64,000 nt of DNA from Laceyella sediminis (GCF_003003125.1 NZ_PVTZ01000001.1:62001-126000), one strand, 5' to 3'; shown: positions 9,488-19,440, counted from the first letter of the stretch. The notes: generated by a model from the sequence alone, not told the origin. Numbers and translations: made by a program.

Positions 9488-10864
9488 TTATACTTGAAGC
9501 CTATGCACGGCTTGTTTAAATATGCTACCCCGCTCTTCAAAAGAGGTGTATTGGTCCCAGCTGGCACAAGCCGGTGACAAAAGCACCACATCCCCGTCTT
9601 GAGCCAGACCAGCGGCCCTGGTCACCGCTTCCTCCAAATTATCGACTACCTGCACGGCTGGCACCCCGGCATCGCGTCCACGTTCAGCCAAAATCGACTT
9701 GGATTGTCCATAAGTGATGACAGCTTTAGCGCGGCCACGTAACACCGGAACCAGCTCTTTGAAATCAACACCGCGATCCAAGCCCCCGCCGATCCACACG
9801 ACCGGCTCTGTGAAAGCCTCTAGCGCTTTGATAGCCGCCTGGGCGTTGGTCGCTTTAGAGTCGTTGTAATAACGTACACCGTTGATGGTCGCCACATATT
9901 CCAGCCGATGCTCCACGCCGTGAAATTCGCGCAACGTTTGCGCCACTGCATCAAGCGTGGCCCCGGCGGCCAGTGTGATCGCAGCAGCTGCCAAGGCGTT
10001 TTCCAAATTGAAATCGCCATGTAGCGCAACTTCATCCACAGGCAAGATCGCCTGCGTCTGACCTTCGTTAATCACGTAGATCACACCATCTTGTGCATAA
10101 ACCCCCTGCTCCACCGGAGCAGTGCGGCTAAACAACCAAATATCGCTGGAAATCGTCTTCGCCACTTCCCGGCAAACCGGTGAATCGGCGTTTAAAACAG
10201 CAATGTCTCCGGCTTCTTGGTTGGCAAAAATCTTGCGCTTCGACGCCACATAATCTTCCATGGTTTCGTGATAATCGAGGTGAGCCGGAAATACGTTTAA
10301 CAAAGCCGCAATACGTGGGCGAAATTGTTCGGTTCCCTTCAATTGAAAACTGCTCAATTCGGCGACCAACCATTCGTCGCTTGTCACCTGTTCCACCACA
10401 TCGGCCAACGCTTGACCAATGTTGCCAGCTACGGTGCACTTCACTTGGGAGCGCGTCAAAATCTGCCCTACCAACGACGTCGTGGTCGTCTTACCGTTAG
10501 AACCAGTGATGCCAATCATCGGCGCCTTAGACAACGCGCCCGCGATTTCCACTTCTGTCACCACGGGCACACCGGCCGCCAGCGCCTGCTGAACGGGCTT
10601 GGCCCGGTAAGGGATGCCCGGATTTTTGACCAGCATTTCCACATGCTCATGAATCAAATCATCAGGATGTTCCCCGCAAATGACCGGAATGCCGAGCGCT
10701 TCCAGCTCACTCGCTTCTGGGCAAGCCGAACGTGGTTTCAAGTCGTTGACCACGACCTTCGCCCCCAAACGGTGAAGGAGCTTGGCGACAGCCACCCCGC
10801 TCCTTGCCAATCCCAGTACGACAACTGAACGACCTGTCCAGTTTTCCTTCGTCAAACGACTCAT
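9488..10864 (-). CDS. murD: UDP-MurNAc-L-alanine:D-glutamate ligase MurD
   Basis: Adds D-glutamate to UDP-MurNAc-L-Ala in the cytoplasm using ATP. The 458 residues show the Rossmann-like N-terminal domain ([17 protein letters not shown]), the ATP loop [14 protein letters not shown] (near residue 118), a central [11 protein letters not shown] segment, and the C-terminal domain starting [22 protein letters not shown]. Its ATG overlaps the mraY stop by four bases (ATGA), indicating translational coupling. Confidence 0.97.
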   Translation of the reverse strand: MSRLTKENWTGRSVVVLGLARSGVAVAKLLHRLGAKVVVNDLKPRSACPEASELEALGIPVICGEHPDDLIHEHVEMLVKNPGIPYRAKPVQQALAAGVPVVTEVEIAGALSKAPMIGITGSNGKTTTTSLVGQILTRSQVKCTVAGNIGQALADVVEQVTSDEWLVAELSSFQLKGTEQFRPRIAALLNVFPAHLDYHETMEDYVASKRKIFANQEAGDIAVLNADSPVCREVAKTISSDIWLFSRTAPVEQGVYAQDGVIYVINEGQTQAILPVDEVALHGDFNLENALAAAAITLAAGATLDAVAQTLREFHGVEHRLEYVATINGVRYYNDSKATNAQAAIKALEAFTEPVVWIGGGLDRGVDFKELVPVLRGRAKAVITYGQSKSILAERGRDAGVPAVQVVDNLEEAVTRAAGLAQDGDVVLLSPACASWDQYTSFEERGSIFKQAVHRLQV

Positions 10865-11880
10865 TTAATGAACACCTCTAACACGACTCCAATCACAGCG
10901 AGAATCAATCCCCAAAACCAGAACGTCGTCACCACTCGCCATTCGGACCAACCGACCAATTCAAAGTGATGGTGAAGCGGACTCATGCGGAAGACGCGTT
11001 TGCCACGCAGCTTGAACGAAGCCACTTGGATCATCACAGACATGGCTTCCAGTACAAACACCCCACCGATGATCGGCAACAAGAGTTCTGTCTTGGTGAT
11101 AACCGCCAATGCGGCAATCCCCCCACCCAAGGCCAAGGAACCGGTGTCCCCCATAAACACTTTGGCCGGATGGGCGTTGAAAACCAAGAAACCAAGCAAT
11201 GCCCCGACGACAGCGACAGAGAAGATGGTAACCGTCGGATTGCTTTGCATGTAACCGATGATGGCATATGCGCCATACGCACAAACTGCAGTACCTGAAA
11301 CCAATCCGTCCAAGCCGTCAGTCAAGTTCACGGCGTTAGACGCCCCGATCATCATCACCAACAAGAGCGGCAGATACAGCCAGTTGAGCTGGATCGTCCA
11401 ATCCGTTCCCGGAACCGTCACGTCGAAGATAAACCCGCCCTTTGGTGTACGTACTTGCAACAACACCCAGAATAAGACCAAACCGATAAATAATTGCCCG
11501 AATAATTTTTGGTTCGCCGTCAGACCCAGGTTGCGCTTCATCACGACCTTGATGTAATCGTCCAAAAACCCGAGAATCCCATAACCCAGGGTGGCAAACA
11601 GCAAGAAGAATAAGTCAGCGTTAATGACGGACTCATTTTTGTTCAACAGTTGAATGCTGCTAAACGGAACCGCCGTAAGCGCGATCGCTGTCATGATGAT
11701 GACCCCGCCCATGGTCGGCGTGCCCGCCTTTTTCAAATGCGCTTGTGGGCCTTCTTCACGAATGCTCTGCCCAAACTTCAATCTGCGTAAAATCGGAATG
11801 ATCACCGGGCCTAATATCACCGCTATTCCAAACGCCACTGCAAGCGGAACCAAGAAGATGCGATAATCTATATTCCCCAT
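10861..11880 (-). CDS. mraY: Phospho-MurNAc-pentapeptide translocase MraY
   Basis: Integral membrane enzyme that attaches phospho-MurNAc-pentapeptide to undecaprenyl phosphate, making lipid I. The 339 residues form about ten membrane helices. Conserved cytoplasmic motifs include [27 protein letters not shown] and [13 protein letters not shown]. The ATG follows GAGGGAGA. It starts 9 bp after murF and overlaps murD at its end, within the compact murE-murF-mraY-murD block. Confidence 0.97.
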   Translation of the reverse strand: MGNIDYRIFLVPLAVAFGIAVILGPVIIPILRRLKFGQSIREEGPQAHLKKAGTPTMGGVIIMTAIALTAVPFSSIQLLNKNESVINADLFFLLFATLGYGILGFLDDYIKVVMKRNLGLTANQKLFGQLFIGLVLFWVLLQVRTPKGGFIFDVTVPGTDWTIQLNWLYLPLLLVMMIGASNAVNLTDGLDGLVSGTAVCAYGAYAIIGYMQSNPTVTIFSVAVVGALLGFLVFNAHPAKVFMGDTGSLALGGGIAALAVITKTELLLPIIGGVFVLEAMSVMIQVASFKLRGKRVFRMSPLHHHFELVGWSEWRVVTTFWFWGLILAVIGVVLEVFIK

Positions 11881-11889
11881 TGTCTCCCT

Positions 11890-13284
11890 CTACGCTCCTT
11901 CTGTTAATTTTCGTATCACGATGTCTAATTGCACTGCTCTGGAAGCTTTTACGAGCAACAGGATATGCGCGTTTCCCTCAGCGGACAGCAATTGCGCCGC
12001 TTCTTCGTGGGAAGAGAAATGGTGGATGACGCACGCACTCCCTGAAGCGGCCGACCGCGCACCTTCGGCGATCCAGCGGCCCCGTTCACCGACTGTATAC
12101 AGCCGCGAAACCCCTTTTTCTACGGCATAAGCTCCCAGTTCCCTGTGGTATTGCTCTTCCGTGCTTCCAATTTCTCTGATGTCGCCGAGCAACGCCCACT
12201 TTTCCTTCTCCGGCGCCAGCTCCATCAATAAGTCGATGGCTGCGCGCATGGATGTGGGGCTGGCGTTGTACGCATCATCAATGATGTCCATGCCGTTGGC
12301 TGCCTGTTTCAATTCTAGGCGCATCCCCGTCAGTTGCACTTTGGCCAGTCCGCGGGCAATAGCGGTCTCTTCCATGCCCAAAGCTCGGCCGACCGCAACG
12401 GCCATCAAGGCGTTTTTGACATTATGCCTGCCCAAAAGTGGCAAAACAAACGGCGTGCCACATCGACGCGAACGGAAACGGAACCCTTCAACGCCGACCA
12501 TCTCCACATCTACCGGTGACTCATCCAGCTCGTCAGACCAGCCCACCCGCACCTTGGGATGCGGATCATCGGCCAACAATCCCGCCAACAGTGGCTCGTC
12601 TCCGTCATAGATGAGCGGCCCCCGCTCATTCAGTCCCTTTTTAATTTCCAATTTGGCTTTGGCTATTCCTTCCCGGCTTCCGAGAAACTCCAGATGGGAC
12701 TCGCCGATGTTGGTAATTACGGCCACATCCGGTTTAGCGAGATGTGACAAAACCTCGATTTCGCCAGCATGGTTCATGCCCATCTCAACCACAGCCACTT
12801 GGGTATCTTCCGACATGGACGTCAACGTCAAGGGAACCCCGATGTGGTTGTTCAAGTTACCTTTGGTTTTATGCACCCGATACGCTTCCGATAACACGGC
12901 TGCGATCAAGTCTTTGGTTGTCGTCTTCCCATTGCTGCCGGTCACGGCTACTACCTGCACTTGCATCTCATCCCGGTAGCTGGAAGCGATGCGTTGCAAA
13001 GCCGACAGTGTATCATCCACAACGATCAGTGGGATGGGTGGTGTTTCCGGCACCGGCTGGTGAGAACTCCACAATGCTGCGGCCGCCCCTTTGTCCACCG
13101 CTTGATTCAGGAATTGATGCCCATCAAACCGCTCTCCGACCAGAGGGACATACAATTGGTTGGCCTGAAGCGTCCGGGTGTCCGTCGACACTCCCCGCAC
13201 AAGCAGATGCCGCGCCGTGGGGGGGCCGACAAGTTTTCCGCCTGTGACATGGCTTATCCACTCACATGTCCGTTCCATGCTCAT
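11890..13284 (-). CDS. murF: UDP-MurNAc-tripeptide:D-Ala-D-Ala ligase MurF
   Basis: Adds D-Ala-D-Ala to UDP-MurNAc-tripeptide, completing the cytoplasmic precursor. The 464 residues include the ATP loop [14 protein letters not shown] (near residue 114), the central NHIGVPLTL segment and the C-terminal IIDDAYNASPTSMRAA motif. GGAGGAAAC precedes the ATG, and the ATG overlaps the murE stop codon (ATGA). Confidence 0.97.
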   Translation of the reverse strand: MSMERTCEWISHVTGGKLVGPPTARHLLVRGVSTDTRTLQANQLYVPLVGERFDGHQFLNQAVDKGAAAALWSSHQPVPETPPIPLIVVDDTLSALQRIASSYRDEMQVQVVAVTGSNGKTTTKDLIAAVLSEAYRVHKTKGNLNNHIGVPLTLTSMSEDTQVAVVEMGMNHAGEIEVLSHLAKPDVAVITNIGESHLEFLGSREGIAKAKLEIKKGLNERGPLIYDGDEPLLAGLLADDPHPKVRVGWSDELDESPVDVEMVGVEGFRFRSRRCGTPFVLPLLGRHNVKNALMAVAVGRALGMEETAIARGLAKVQLTGMRLELKQAANGMDIIDDAYNASPTSMRAAIDLLMELAPEKEKWALLGDIREIGSTEEQYHRELGAYAVEKGVSRLYTVGERGRWIAEGARSAASGSACVIHHFSSHEEAAQLLSAEGNAHILLLVKASRAVQLDIVIRKLTEGA

Positions 13285-14777
13285 TGGCCGTTTCCTCCCT
13301 CCGCTCGCGCTTCGATGGCTTCCCGAGCCACTTGGCGGTCGTCAAAATCGTATCGCACCCCTTGAATCTCTTGGTACGTCTCATGCCCTTTCCCAGCGAT
13401 CAAAATAATGTCTCCCGGCTCAGCCAACCGGATCGCTTCTGTGATCGCTTGGCGGCGGTCAGCAATCGTGACAACTTTGTCCCGTTCAGCCGGGTCGATA
13501 CCTGCCAACATGTCTTCGATGATGGCTTCCGGCTCCTCCGAACGAGGATTGTCAGAAGTGAAAATCGTCCAATCACTGTACTTGGCCGCAATTCTAGCCA
13601 TTAACGGCCGCTTGGTGCGGTCGCGGTCCCCACCGCATCCCACCACGCAAGTAACCTTCTTCTGCGCAAACTCGCGAATGGTGGTAAGCACATTTTCCAA
13701 ACTATCCGGTGTGTGGGCATAGTCAACCAATACGGTATAAGGTTGGCCCGCATTCACTGGCTCGAATCGACCGTTCACCCCCGGAATCTGCTCCAAGCTC
13801 CGTTTGATCTCAGCCAATGGCAATCCCTCGATCAAGCCGACACTAATAGCGGCAAGAGCATTGTACACGTTAAACTTGCCGATCAATTGGAGCGTCATCT
13901 CGCAAGAACCGCGAAATGTTTCCAATGTGAACGCGGTCCCGCGCCCGGTGATGCGAATGTTCGAGGCGCGCACATCCGCGGGGCGATCGATCCCATAGGT
14001 AACCACTTGCGCCGGTGTGATCGCCGCGTAGTGGGCCGATGCCTCATCATCCGCATTCAGCACAGCAAACGCATTTTCCCCCGGCTCGCTCGCATAACGG
14101 TTGCCCAATTGGCTGAAGAGGAGCCCCTTAGCTTGGCGATATTCTTCCATCGTCTTATGGTAATCCAGATGATCTTGCGTCAGATTGGTGAACACGCCAA
14201 TGTGAAATTGACTACCACGTGTCCGCCCCAATGCCAGACCATGCGAAGAGACTTCTATGACTGAATACTCACAACCCTCGTCCCGCATCATCCGAAATCC
14301 TTTTTGCAGATCATGCGCTTCCGGGGTCGTATGTTTGGCCGGAAAAATCTTGTCTCCGATCTTCATCTGGACTGTGCCGATCACCCCCGTGGGATGTCCG
14401 GCGTCACCGAGCAATTTCTCGATGAGATAGGAAGTGGTCGTTTTTCCGTTGGTGCCCGTGATGCCTATCAATTTTAATTCGCGCGTTGGATGGCGGTAAT
14501 ATTCCGCCGCGACAACCGCCAACGCCCGCCGACTATCCGGCACCATGATGACCGGCACGTCGCTGTCAACCGGACTTTCCACCATCACGGCCGCAGCCCC
14601 GTTTTGAATGGCGGCGGGTACATACTGATGCCCGTCAACTGTGAAACCACGAACAGCAACAAATAAATCTCCCGGTTTCACAAGACGGGAGTCCATTTGG
14701 ATGCCGGTGATTTCCACATTGGGATCTCCCGTCACCGTATGTACCAGCAACGGCCGGATCAACTCTTTCAACTGCAT
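13281..14777 (-). CDS. murE: UDP-MurNAc-tripeptide synthetase MurE (meso-DAP type)
   Basis: Adds the third amino acid of the stem peptide. The DNPR motif (SDNPRSEEP, near residue 407) is the meso-diaminopimelate specificity signature, so the wall is expected to be DAP type. The ATP loop is IGITGTNGKTTTSY (near residue 110). AAGGAGGAG lies before the ATG at 14777; six extra upstream codons lack a site. At 498 residues it is normal length. It follows a terminator-like hairpin and an unusual leader. Confidence 0.97.
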   Translation of the reverse strand: MQLKELIRPLLVHTVTGDPNVEITGIQMDSRLVKPGDLFVAVRGFTVDGHQYVPAAIQNGAAAVMVESPVDSDVPVIMVPDSRRALAVVAAEYYRHPTRELKLIGITGTNGKTTTSYLIEKLLGDAGHPTGVIGTVQMKIGDKIFPAKHTTPEAHDLQKGFRMMRDEGCEYSVIEVSSHGLALGRTRGSQFHIGVFTNLTQDHLDYHKTMEEYRQAKGLLFSQLGNRYASEPGENAFAVLNADDEASAHYAAITPAQVVTYGIDRPADVRASNIRITGRGTAFTLETFRGSCEMTLQLIGKFNVYNALAAISVGLIEGLPLAEIKRSLEQIPGVNGRFEPVNAGQPYTVLVDYAHTPDSLENVLTTIREFAQKKVTCVVGCGGDRDRTKRPLMARIAAKYSDWTIFTSDNPRSEEPEAIIEDMLAGIDPAERDKVVTIADRRQAITEAIRLAEPGDIILIAGKGHETYQEIQGVRYDFDDRQVAREAIEARAEGGNGQ

Positions 14778-15020
14778 GTTGCTCCTCCTTTTCAAAAAAG
14801 CGGACAGACAAGCAAAAAGCCAGGTTCATCATTCCTGGCACAAGATGATGCACATCCACTATTTTAATCTCCTTTGTTTTATTTGTCACTTGTCACGCCA
14901 TCATCCGCGGCGGCGGGTTGACAGGCCGCTCACGCCAGCCAAACAGGGGAAACCCAGTAACTGCACCCGTTTACCGCTTCTCTCCGTTTGCATTTTGTTT
15001 GCAAATTGTTTGCAAAGAAA
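14778..15020 (-). promoter_or_regulatory. murE leader: phased repeats, leader ORF and hairpin
   Basis: About 240 bp between spoVD and murE. Read on the minus strand it holds three direct copies of TGCAAAC at an exact 11-bp period (15008-15014, 14997-15003, 14986-14992). Next comes an open frame starting at GTG 14859 with AAAGGAG 9 bases upstream. That frame runs through the hairpin at 14814-14840 and on over the murE start in another frame, to 14635 (74 codons). No clear sigma-A promoter was found. Operator or attenuator function is inference. Confidence 0.35.
14814..14840 (-). terminator. Terminator-like hairpin before murE
   Basis: GCCAGG and CCTGGC (14819-14824 with 14834-14839) form a stem with a short loop; on the minus strand it is followed by TTTTTGC. 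It can end the spoVD transcript or act as an attenuator for murE. Confidence 0.6.
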
Positions 15021-16994
15021 TCACAAAGCATCGGGCCGATTTCCCTGCTTTGGTGCAGTAGTCCGTCCATTTTTCTTCTCCCCATCACCTAGATAGATCT
15101 TAATTGTGGTGCCCTTTTTCACCCGCTGGCCGGGTTTTGGCATCTGATCGACCACAATACGCCCCTCTCCGTACACCTGAAGCGGAAATGAGAACAAGCT
15201 GTTGCGAATGCGTTCAATATCTTGTCCGGTCAAATTGGGTGTGCCCACCAACGCCGGAGTCAGCGGTGTGTCTTCTGGTGGAATCTGATTTTTGCGCTTA
15301 GGCACTTTCATATAACGCAAGCTGTCTTCAATGATGTCGCCCACAATCGGCGCAGCGACGACACCGCCAAACTGGATGCCTTTCGGGTTGTCGACCGCGA
15401 CGTACACCACCAAACGGGGATCATCGGCGGGGGCAAACCCGATAAACGAAACAATATGGTTGTTTCTCATGTACCGTCCATCTGGCCCTACTTTCTGCGC
15501 TGTTCCCGTTTTACCGCCTACTCGGTATCCATCGACGAACGCCTTGCGGCCAGTACCCCGTGCCACTACGCTTTCTAGAACGTTGCGAACCTGATAGGAC
15601 GTTTCTTTAGAAATCACGCGTCGCTTGACCTTGGGTTTAATCTCTTCCACCAGCTCTCCTGTTTCCGGATCAGCCCATCCTTTGGCCAGGTGCGGTTCAT
15701 ACAGCACTCCGCCATTGATCGCCGCGGATACGGCGGCCACTTGCTGAATCGGTGTCACCGACACTCCTTGCCCGAAAGCGGTGGTAGCCAGCTCCACTGG
15801 CCCAACCCGGCTCTCTTTGAATAAAATGCCTTTGGCTTCACCGTTTAAATCGATGCCCGTTTTCTGGCCAAACCCAAATTTGTGGATGTATGAGAAAAGG
15901 GTGGTTTTGCCCAAGCGTTGCCCCAAGGTCACAAAACCGGGGTTGCAGGAATTCTCCACAACCTCTCGAAAGTTTTGATGTCCATGCCCACCCGCTTTCC
16001 AGCAACGCAAGCGGGCACCGCCGACCATGATATACCCGGGATCACTAAATGACTCGTTGAGATGTACTTTCTTCTCTTCTAATGCGGCCGCCAAAGTAAT
16101 GATCTTGAAGGTGGAACCGGGTTCGTACGTTTTCCAGATTGGCAAATTGCGGTTGTAGATCAACGGATTGGTTGTCCGGTATTGATCGGGGCGAAAGGTA
16201 GGGCGGCTGGCCATCCCCAGCAACTCTCCCGTCCGCGGGTCCATCGCGATCGCCAAGATATTCTCCGGCTGGTATTCAGCCATCGCCTGATCCAGCTCGC
16301 GTTCAATGATGGTTTGGATCTGATAATCCAAGGTAGTGACCAAGTTCATTCCGTCACGGGGCGGTGTGTAGCGATCCACTCCACCGGGAAGCTTCTCCCC
16401 CCTGGCGTTCGTGCTGAATGACACGTAGCCCTTGGTTCCGCGTAGCTTTTCATCATAAATGAGTTCAATGCCCGCCAGCCCCTGATTGTCAATACCTGTG
16501 AACCCCAGGACATGCGCTGCCATCGAGCCGTACGGATAAAACCGCTTGCTGTCCTCGACGACGGCAATTCCCGGCAACCGAAGCCCTTGAATCTCACGAG
16601 CCTTTTCTTCGGATATTTTCCGACCCCACGGCGTGATGCGATTGATGACTTCCCTTTTGGTGATTTGTTCATAGATTTTTTCTTCAGGCCCCTGCAAAAT
16701 GCTGGCCAGTATTTTCGCCGTCTTGGCCGGGTCCTTGAGCTGTGCCGGTATGGCCATGACCGATGGCGTGCTCACATTGTAAGCGAGCTCTTTTCGATTG
16801 CGATCAAGCAATTTCCCCCGCTTCGCTTCAAAAGGAATGTCGCGGCTCCACAGGTCTTTCGCCTTTTCCGCTAACCACGTACCTTGAAATAATTGGACAT
16901 AAGCCAATCTACCCATCAACGCCGTCAATATGAAGACGGCGATGAGTAACAAGGAGAACAACCGTTTCCTGACTACTACCCGTCGACCACGCAT
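15021..16994 (-). CDS. spoVD: Stage V sporulation protein D (class B PBP with PASTA)
   Basis: Penicillin-binding transpeptidase for spore cortex. The 657 residues have an N-terminal membrane anchor (about 12-32), a dimerisation domain, and a transpeptidase domain with STFK (near residue 296), SCN (near 351) and KTGT (near 490). A single C-terminal PASTA-like domain follows (about 580-640). Length and one PASTA domain match B. subtilis SpoVD (646 residues). It has a sigma-E-like promoter and is isolated from pbpB by a terminator, so it should be expressed mainly in the mother cell. Confidence 0.92.
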   Translation of the reverse strand: MRGRRVVVRKRLFSLLLIAVFILTALMGRLAYVQLFQGTWLAEKAKDLWSRDIPFEAKRGKLLDRNRKELAYNVSTPSVMAIPAQLKDPAKTAKILASILQGPEEKIYEQITKREVINRITPWGRKISEEKAREIQGLRLPGIAVVEDSKRFYPYGSMAAHVLGFTGIDNQGLAGIELIYDEKLRGTKGYVSFSTNARGEKLPGGVDRYTPPRDGMNLVTTLDYQIQTIIERELDQAMAEYQPENILAIAMDPRTGELLGMASRPTFRPDQYRTTNPLIYNRNLPIWKTYEPGSTFKIITLAAALEEKKVHLNESFSDPGYIMVGGARLRCWKAGGHGHQNFREVVENSCNPGFVTLGQRLGKTTLFSYIHKFGFGQKTGIDLNGEAKGILFKESRVGPVELATTAFGQGVSVTPIQQVAAVSAAINGGVLYEPHLAKGWADPETGELVEEIKPKVKRRVISKETSYQVRNVLESVVARGTGRKAFVDGYRVGGKTGTAQKVGPDGRYMRNNHIVSFIGFAPADDPRLVVYVAVDNPKGIQFGGVVAAPIVGDIIEDSLRYMKVPKRKNQIPPEDTPLTPALVGTPNLTGQDIERIRNSLFSFPLQVYGEGRIVVDQMPKPGQRVKKGTTIKIYLGDGEKKNGRTTAPKQGNRPDAL

Positions 16995-17032
16995 GTTTTC
17001 CTTCCTCTCTTCCGGAGTCTCTTCTTACCTTC

Positions 17033-17061
17033 AAGCTATGTGGACGAGAAAAGAAAAATGA
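17033..17061 (-). promoter_or_regulatory. spoVD: Sigma-E-like promoter of spoVD
   Basis: The minus strand reads TCATTTT, 14 bp, CATAGCTT. The -35 matches KMATATT at six of seven positions, the spacing is the sigma-E standard, and the -10 resembles CATACAAT. It lies 39 bp before the spoVD ATG and just downstream of the pbpB terminator. B. subtilis spoVD is known to be sigma-E dependent. Confidence 0.6.
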
Positions 17062-17076
17062 CAAGCTTCCCGTGGC

Positions 17077-17109
17077 AATAAAAAACCAGTTGCCCTTGAT
17101 GCAACTGGT
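17077..17109 (-). terminator. Terminator after pbpB
   Basis: A perfect 9-bp stem, ACCAGTTGC/GCAACTGGT (17101-17109 with 17085-17093), followed on the minus strand by TTTTTTATTG. It ends the mraZ-rsmH-ftsL-pbpB transcript. Confidence 0.88.
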
Positions 17110-17196
17110 GATTTGTTGGCAAAGCCCGACTCGCTGCCAGGCTTTCCATCTATATCATTGACCGGCCGACCGCCTTTCAACGGAGTGCGGCGCTTC

Positions 17197-18960
17197 TCAT
17201 TTCACGCCGTCCGCATACTGGTTTCGTTCGACTTTGCGAATCGGCAGGGCTTTCTCCAAGATGCTTTTGGCGACGGGAGCGGCTACCGTACCGCCTGACG
17301 CCTCTCCACCTTCCACAAACGGCTCATCAATGGCCACATAGACAACCAGGTCCGGATGGTCATAAGGAGCAAAACCAATGAATGAGACCATATGCTTGCC
17401 TTTCAAATATCCATTGCCGGCAGGGTCCGGCTTTTGGGCTGTGCCTGTTTTGCCGGCTACGCGATAACCTGCCAAATCAGCCTTGGTTCCCGTTCCACTG
17501 CGCACCACTTCACGCAACAGCTCACGGGCCTTTTTGGCCGTCGACTCCTGAATAATACGTTTACTCTCGGGCTTGACCACTTTCACTTTGCGTTTAAGCT
17601 GAGGTTCCCACACCTCTTTCAAGACATGGGGTTTGATCCATTTTCCACCGTTGGCCACAGCGGAAATAGCAGCAACCTGTTGAATGGGGGTGACAGATAC
17701 ACCTTGCCCGAAAGATGTGGCGGCCAATTCTGCCGGATAGAGGTCACGACCAAAAAACACGCCCCGTGCCTCTGCCGGAAGATCGATTCCGGTCTTTTTA
17801 CCAAATCGCTCTGTAATCTTGCCGAAGCCAAACCGGTCAATGTAATCAGCCAGTTTCTTGGGCCCCAGCGCCTTGCCCAGCAGAACAAATGCCACATTGC
17901 TCGATTGCTTGACACCTTCCCGGAAGCTGATCTCCCCCCATCCGGTGCCATTCCAATCGCGAATGATTTGGCCAGCGATGTTGATCGCACCCGATTGGAA
18001 AGTCTTGTTTGCGTTGAAGATCCCCTCTTCAATCGCCGCGGCCAATGTCACGATTTTAAAGGTTGACCCCGGTTCGAATTGGCTCTCAATCGCTCGGTTG
18101 GTCCGATTTTCGTCATTCAATGTGGATGCGTACGAGTTTGAATCAAATGTCGGTCTGCTGGCCATGGCCAAAATCTCACCAGTGTGGGGATCTGCTACAA
18201 TCGCCGTTCCGCCTTTGGCTTGATAATTTTTGATCGCTTCTTCCAGCTCCAAATCGACCTGCGATTGAATTTGAGAATCAATGGTAAGTACGAGATCTCT
18301 CCCTTGTTGCGGCGGTTGGTTTTCATCCGGCGTGTCCGAAATCATCATGCCATTTTTCGCCTTGAGATATTTGACATAGCCCGCTTCGCCACGCAACAGC
18401 TTGTCATAAACCTGCTCGACGCCGCCGACGGCTTTGCCATCCACATTCACAAACCCCAAAAGATGCGCAGCTGTTGAACGGGTATACTGACGCATCGTTG
18501 TTGAGAAGGCATAAATACCGTGGATCTTCCCTTTTTCCCGCAACGCTACGACTTGACGGTACACGTTTTCGGGATATTTGTATTTGCCTTTGTCCCTAAG
18601 CTCAACTGAACCATCTTTCACGCTCAATTTGCGAATCAACACATCCCGGTCGATACCCAGAATGGGCGACAGCGCGTTTGCCGTCCCCTTCACATCTTTG
18701 ACTTTGCTTGTATCGGCAACAAAATAGTAAGCGTCCACTTCCCATGCTAATGGTTGTCCCTTGGTTCGGTCATAGATACTGCCACGCTTCGGCTTGATCT
18801 TTTCTGATTTGATCCACTCTTCTTTCGCCTGAGCCAACAGCTCATCATGGTTAAAGGTTTGCAACCAAAACAGGCGGAAAATCAGCACAACCAAACAGAG
18901 CAACCATAGGAGTCCGATCAGAAGAGAACGCTCTTTGCTCTTCTTAATCAGCGAGCCCAT
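17197..18960 (-). CDS. pbpB: Division penicillin-binding protein 2B, without PASTA domains
   Basis: Class B PBP, next to ftsL, expected to be the septal transpeptidase partnering the division SEDS protein. The 587 residues have one N-terminal membrane helix (about 13-33), a dimerisation domain, and a transpeptidase domain with STFK (near residue 300), SSN (near 354) and KTGT (near 497). It ends about 25 residues after the transpeptidase fold. B. subtilis PbpB is 716 residues with PASTA domains, so the C-terminal extension is missing here. No frameshift remnant is visible before the terminator. Confidence 0.9.
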   Translation of the reverse strand: MGSLIKKSKERSLLIGLLWLLCLVVLIFRLFWLQTFNHDELLAQAKEEWIKSEKIKPKRGSIYDRTKGQPLAWEVDAYYFVADTSKVKDVKGTANALSPILGIDRDVLIRKLSVKDGSVELRDKGKYKYPENVYRQVVALREKGKIHGIYAFSTTMRQYTRSTAAHLLGFVNVDGKAVGGVEQVYDKLLRGEAGYVKYLKAKNGMMISDTPDENQPPQQGRDLVLTIDSQIQSQVDLELEEAIKNYQAKGGTAIVADPHTGEILAMASRPTFDSNSYASTLNDENRTNRAIESQFEPGSTFKIVTLAAAIEEGIFNANKTFQSGAINIAGQIIRDWNGTGWGEISFREGVKQSSNVAFVLLGKALGPKKLADYIDRFGFGKITERFGKKTGIDLPAEARGVFFGRDLYPAELAATSFGQGVSVTPIQQVAAISAVANGGKWIKPHVLKEVWEPQLKRKVKVVKPESKRIIQESTAKKARELLREVVRSGTGTKADLAGYRVAGKTGTAQKPDPAGNGYLKGKHMVSFIGFAPYDHPDLVVYVAIDEPFVEGGEASGGTVAAPVAKSILEKALPIRKVERNQYADGVK

Positions 18961-19027
18961 GATTCAGCCTCTCCCATCTACGAATCCATTTCTTTGGTGA
19001 TGCTGTTAGTCGATGAAATATCTCTCA

Positions 19028-19393
19028 TCATGGCCGAATCGACGGGAGGTATTTGGGGGTGGTCAATTCCAAGCCGTTGCTCTCCGCAAACTTTCGAATC
19101 CGCTCAACATCCGCCAGCTTTTTTTTCTCCGTCTCCAGTTTGAAATTGACCTTGTGTGCTTCTTCAATGGCCGCGTTCGTTTCTTGCAACGCCACATTCA
19201 ATTCGTTGACTTTGGCATATTTGGACAAAACCACCAACGCTAACGCCACGCAGACGATGACGCTAGACAGGTATAGCAACTTTTCGCCCATGGTGACGGT
19301 AGTGCGGGGCGCTTTTTGTTTTTTGTCCCGCACTTTCGTATAAGGCTTCTCAAAGGGGCGGGCAACCGCAACGTTATATTGATCCCGTCTCAT
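19028..19393 (-). CDS. ftsL: Cell division protein FtsL
   Basis: Small bitopic divisome protein. The 121 residues have a basic cytoplasmic tail, one membrane helix (about residues 39-59, LLYLSSVIVCVALALVVL) and an extracellular coiled coil (about 65-105) that pairs with DivIC and DivIB. GAGGAGG precedes the ATG. Recognition rests on size, topology and position between rsmH and pbpB, since the family is poorly conserved. Confidence 0.9.
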   Translation of the reverse strand: MRRDQYNVAVARPFEKPYTKVRDKKQKAPRTTVTMGEKLLYLSSVIVCVALALVVLSKYAKVNELNVALQETNAAIEEAHKVNFKLETEKKKLADVERIRKFAESNGLELTTPKYLPSIRP

Positions 19394-19440
19394 ATATAAA
19401 TCCTCCTCACGCTACCGACTTCTCCTTCATCCCTCTTTTT

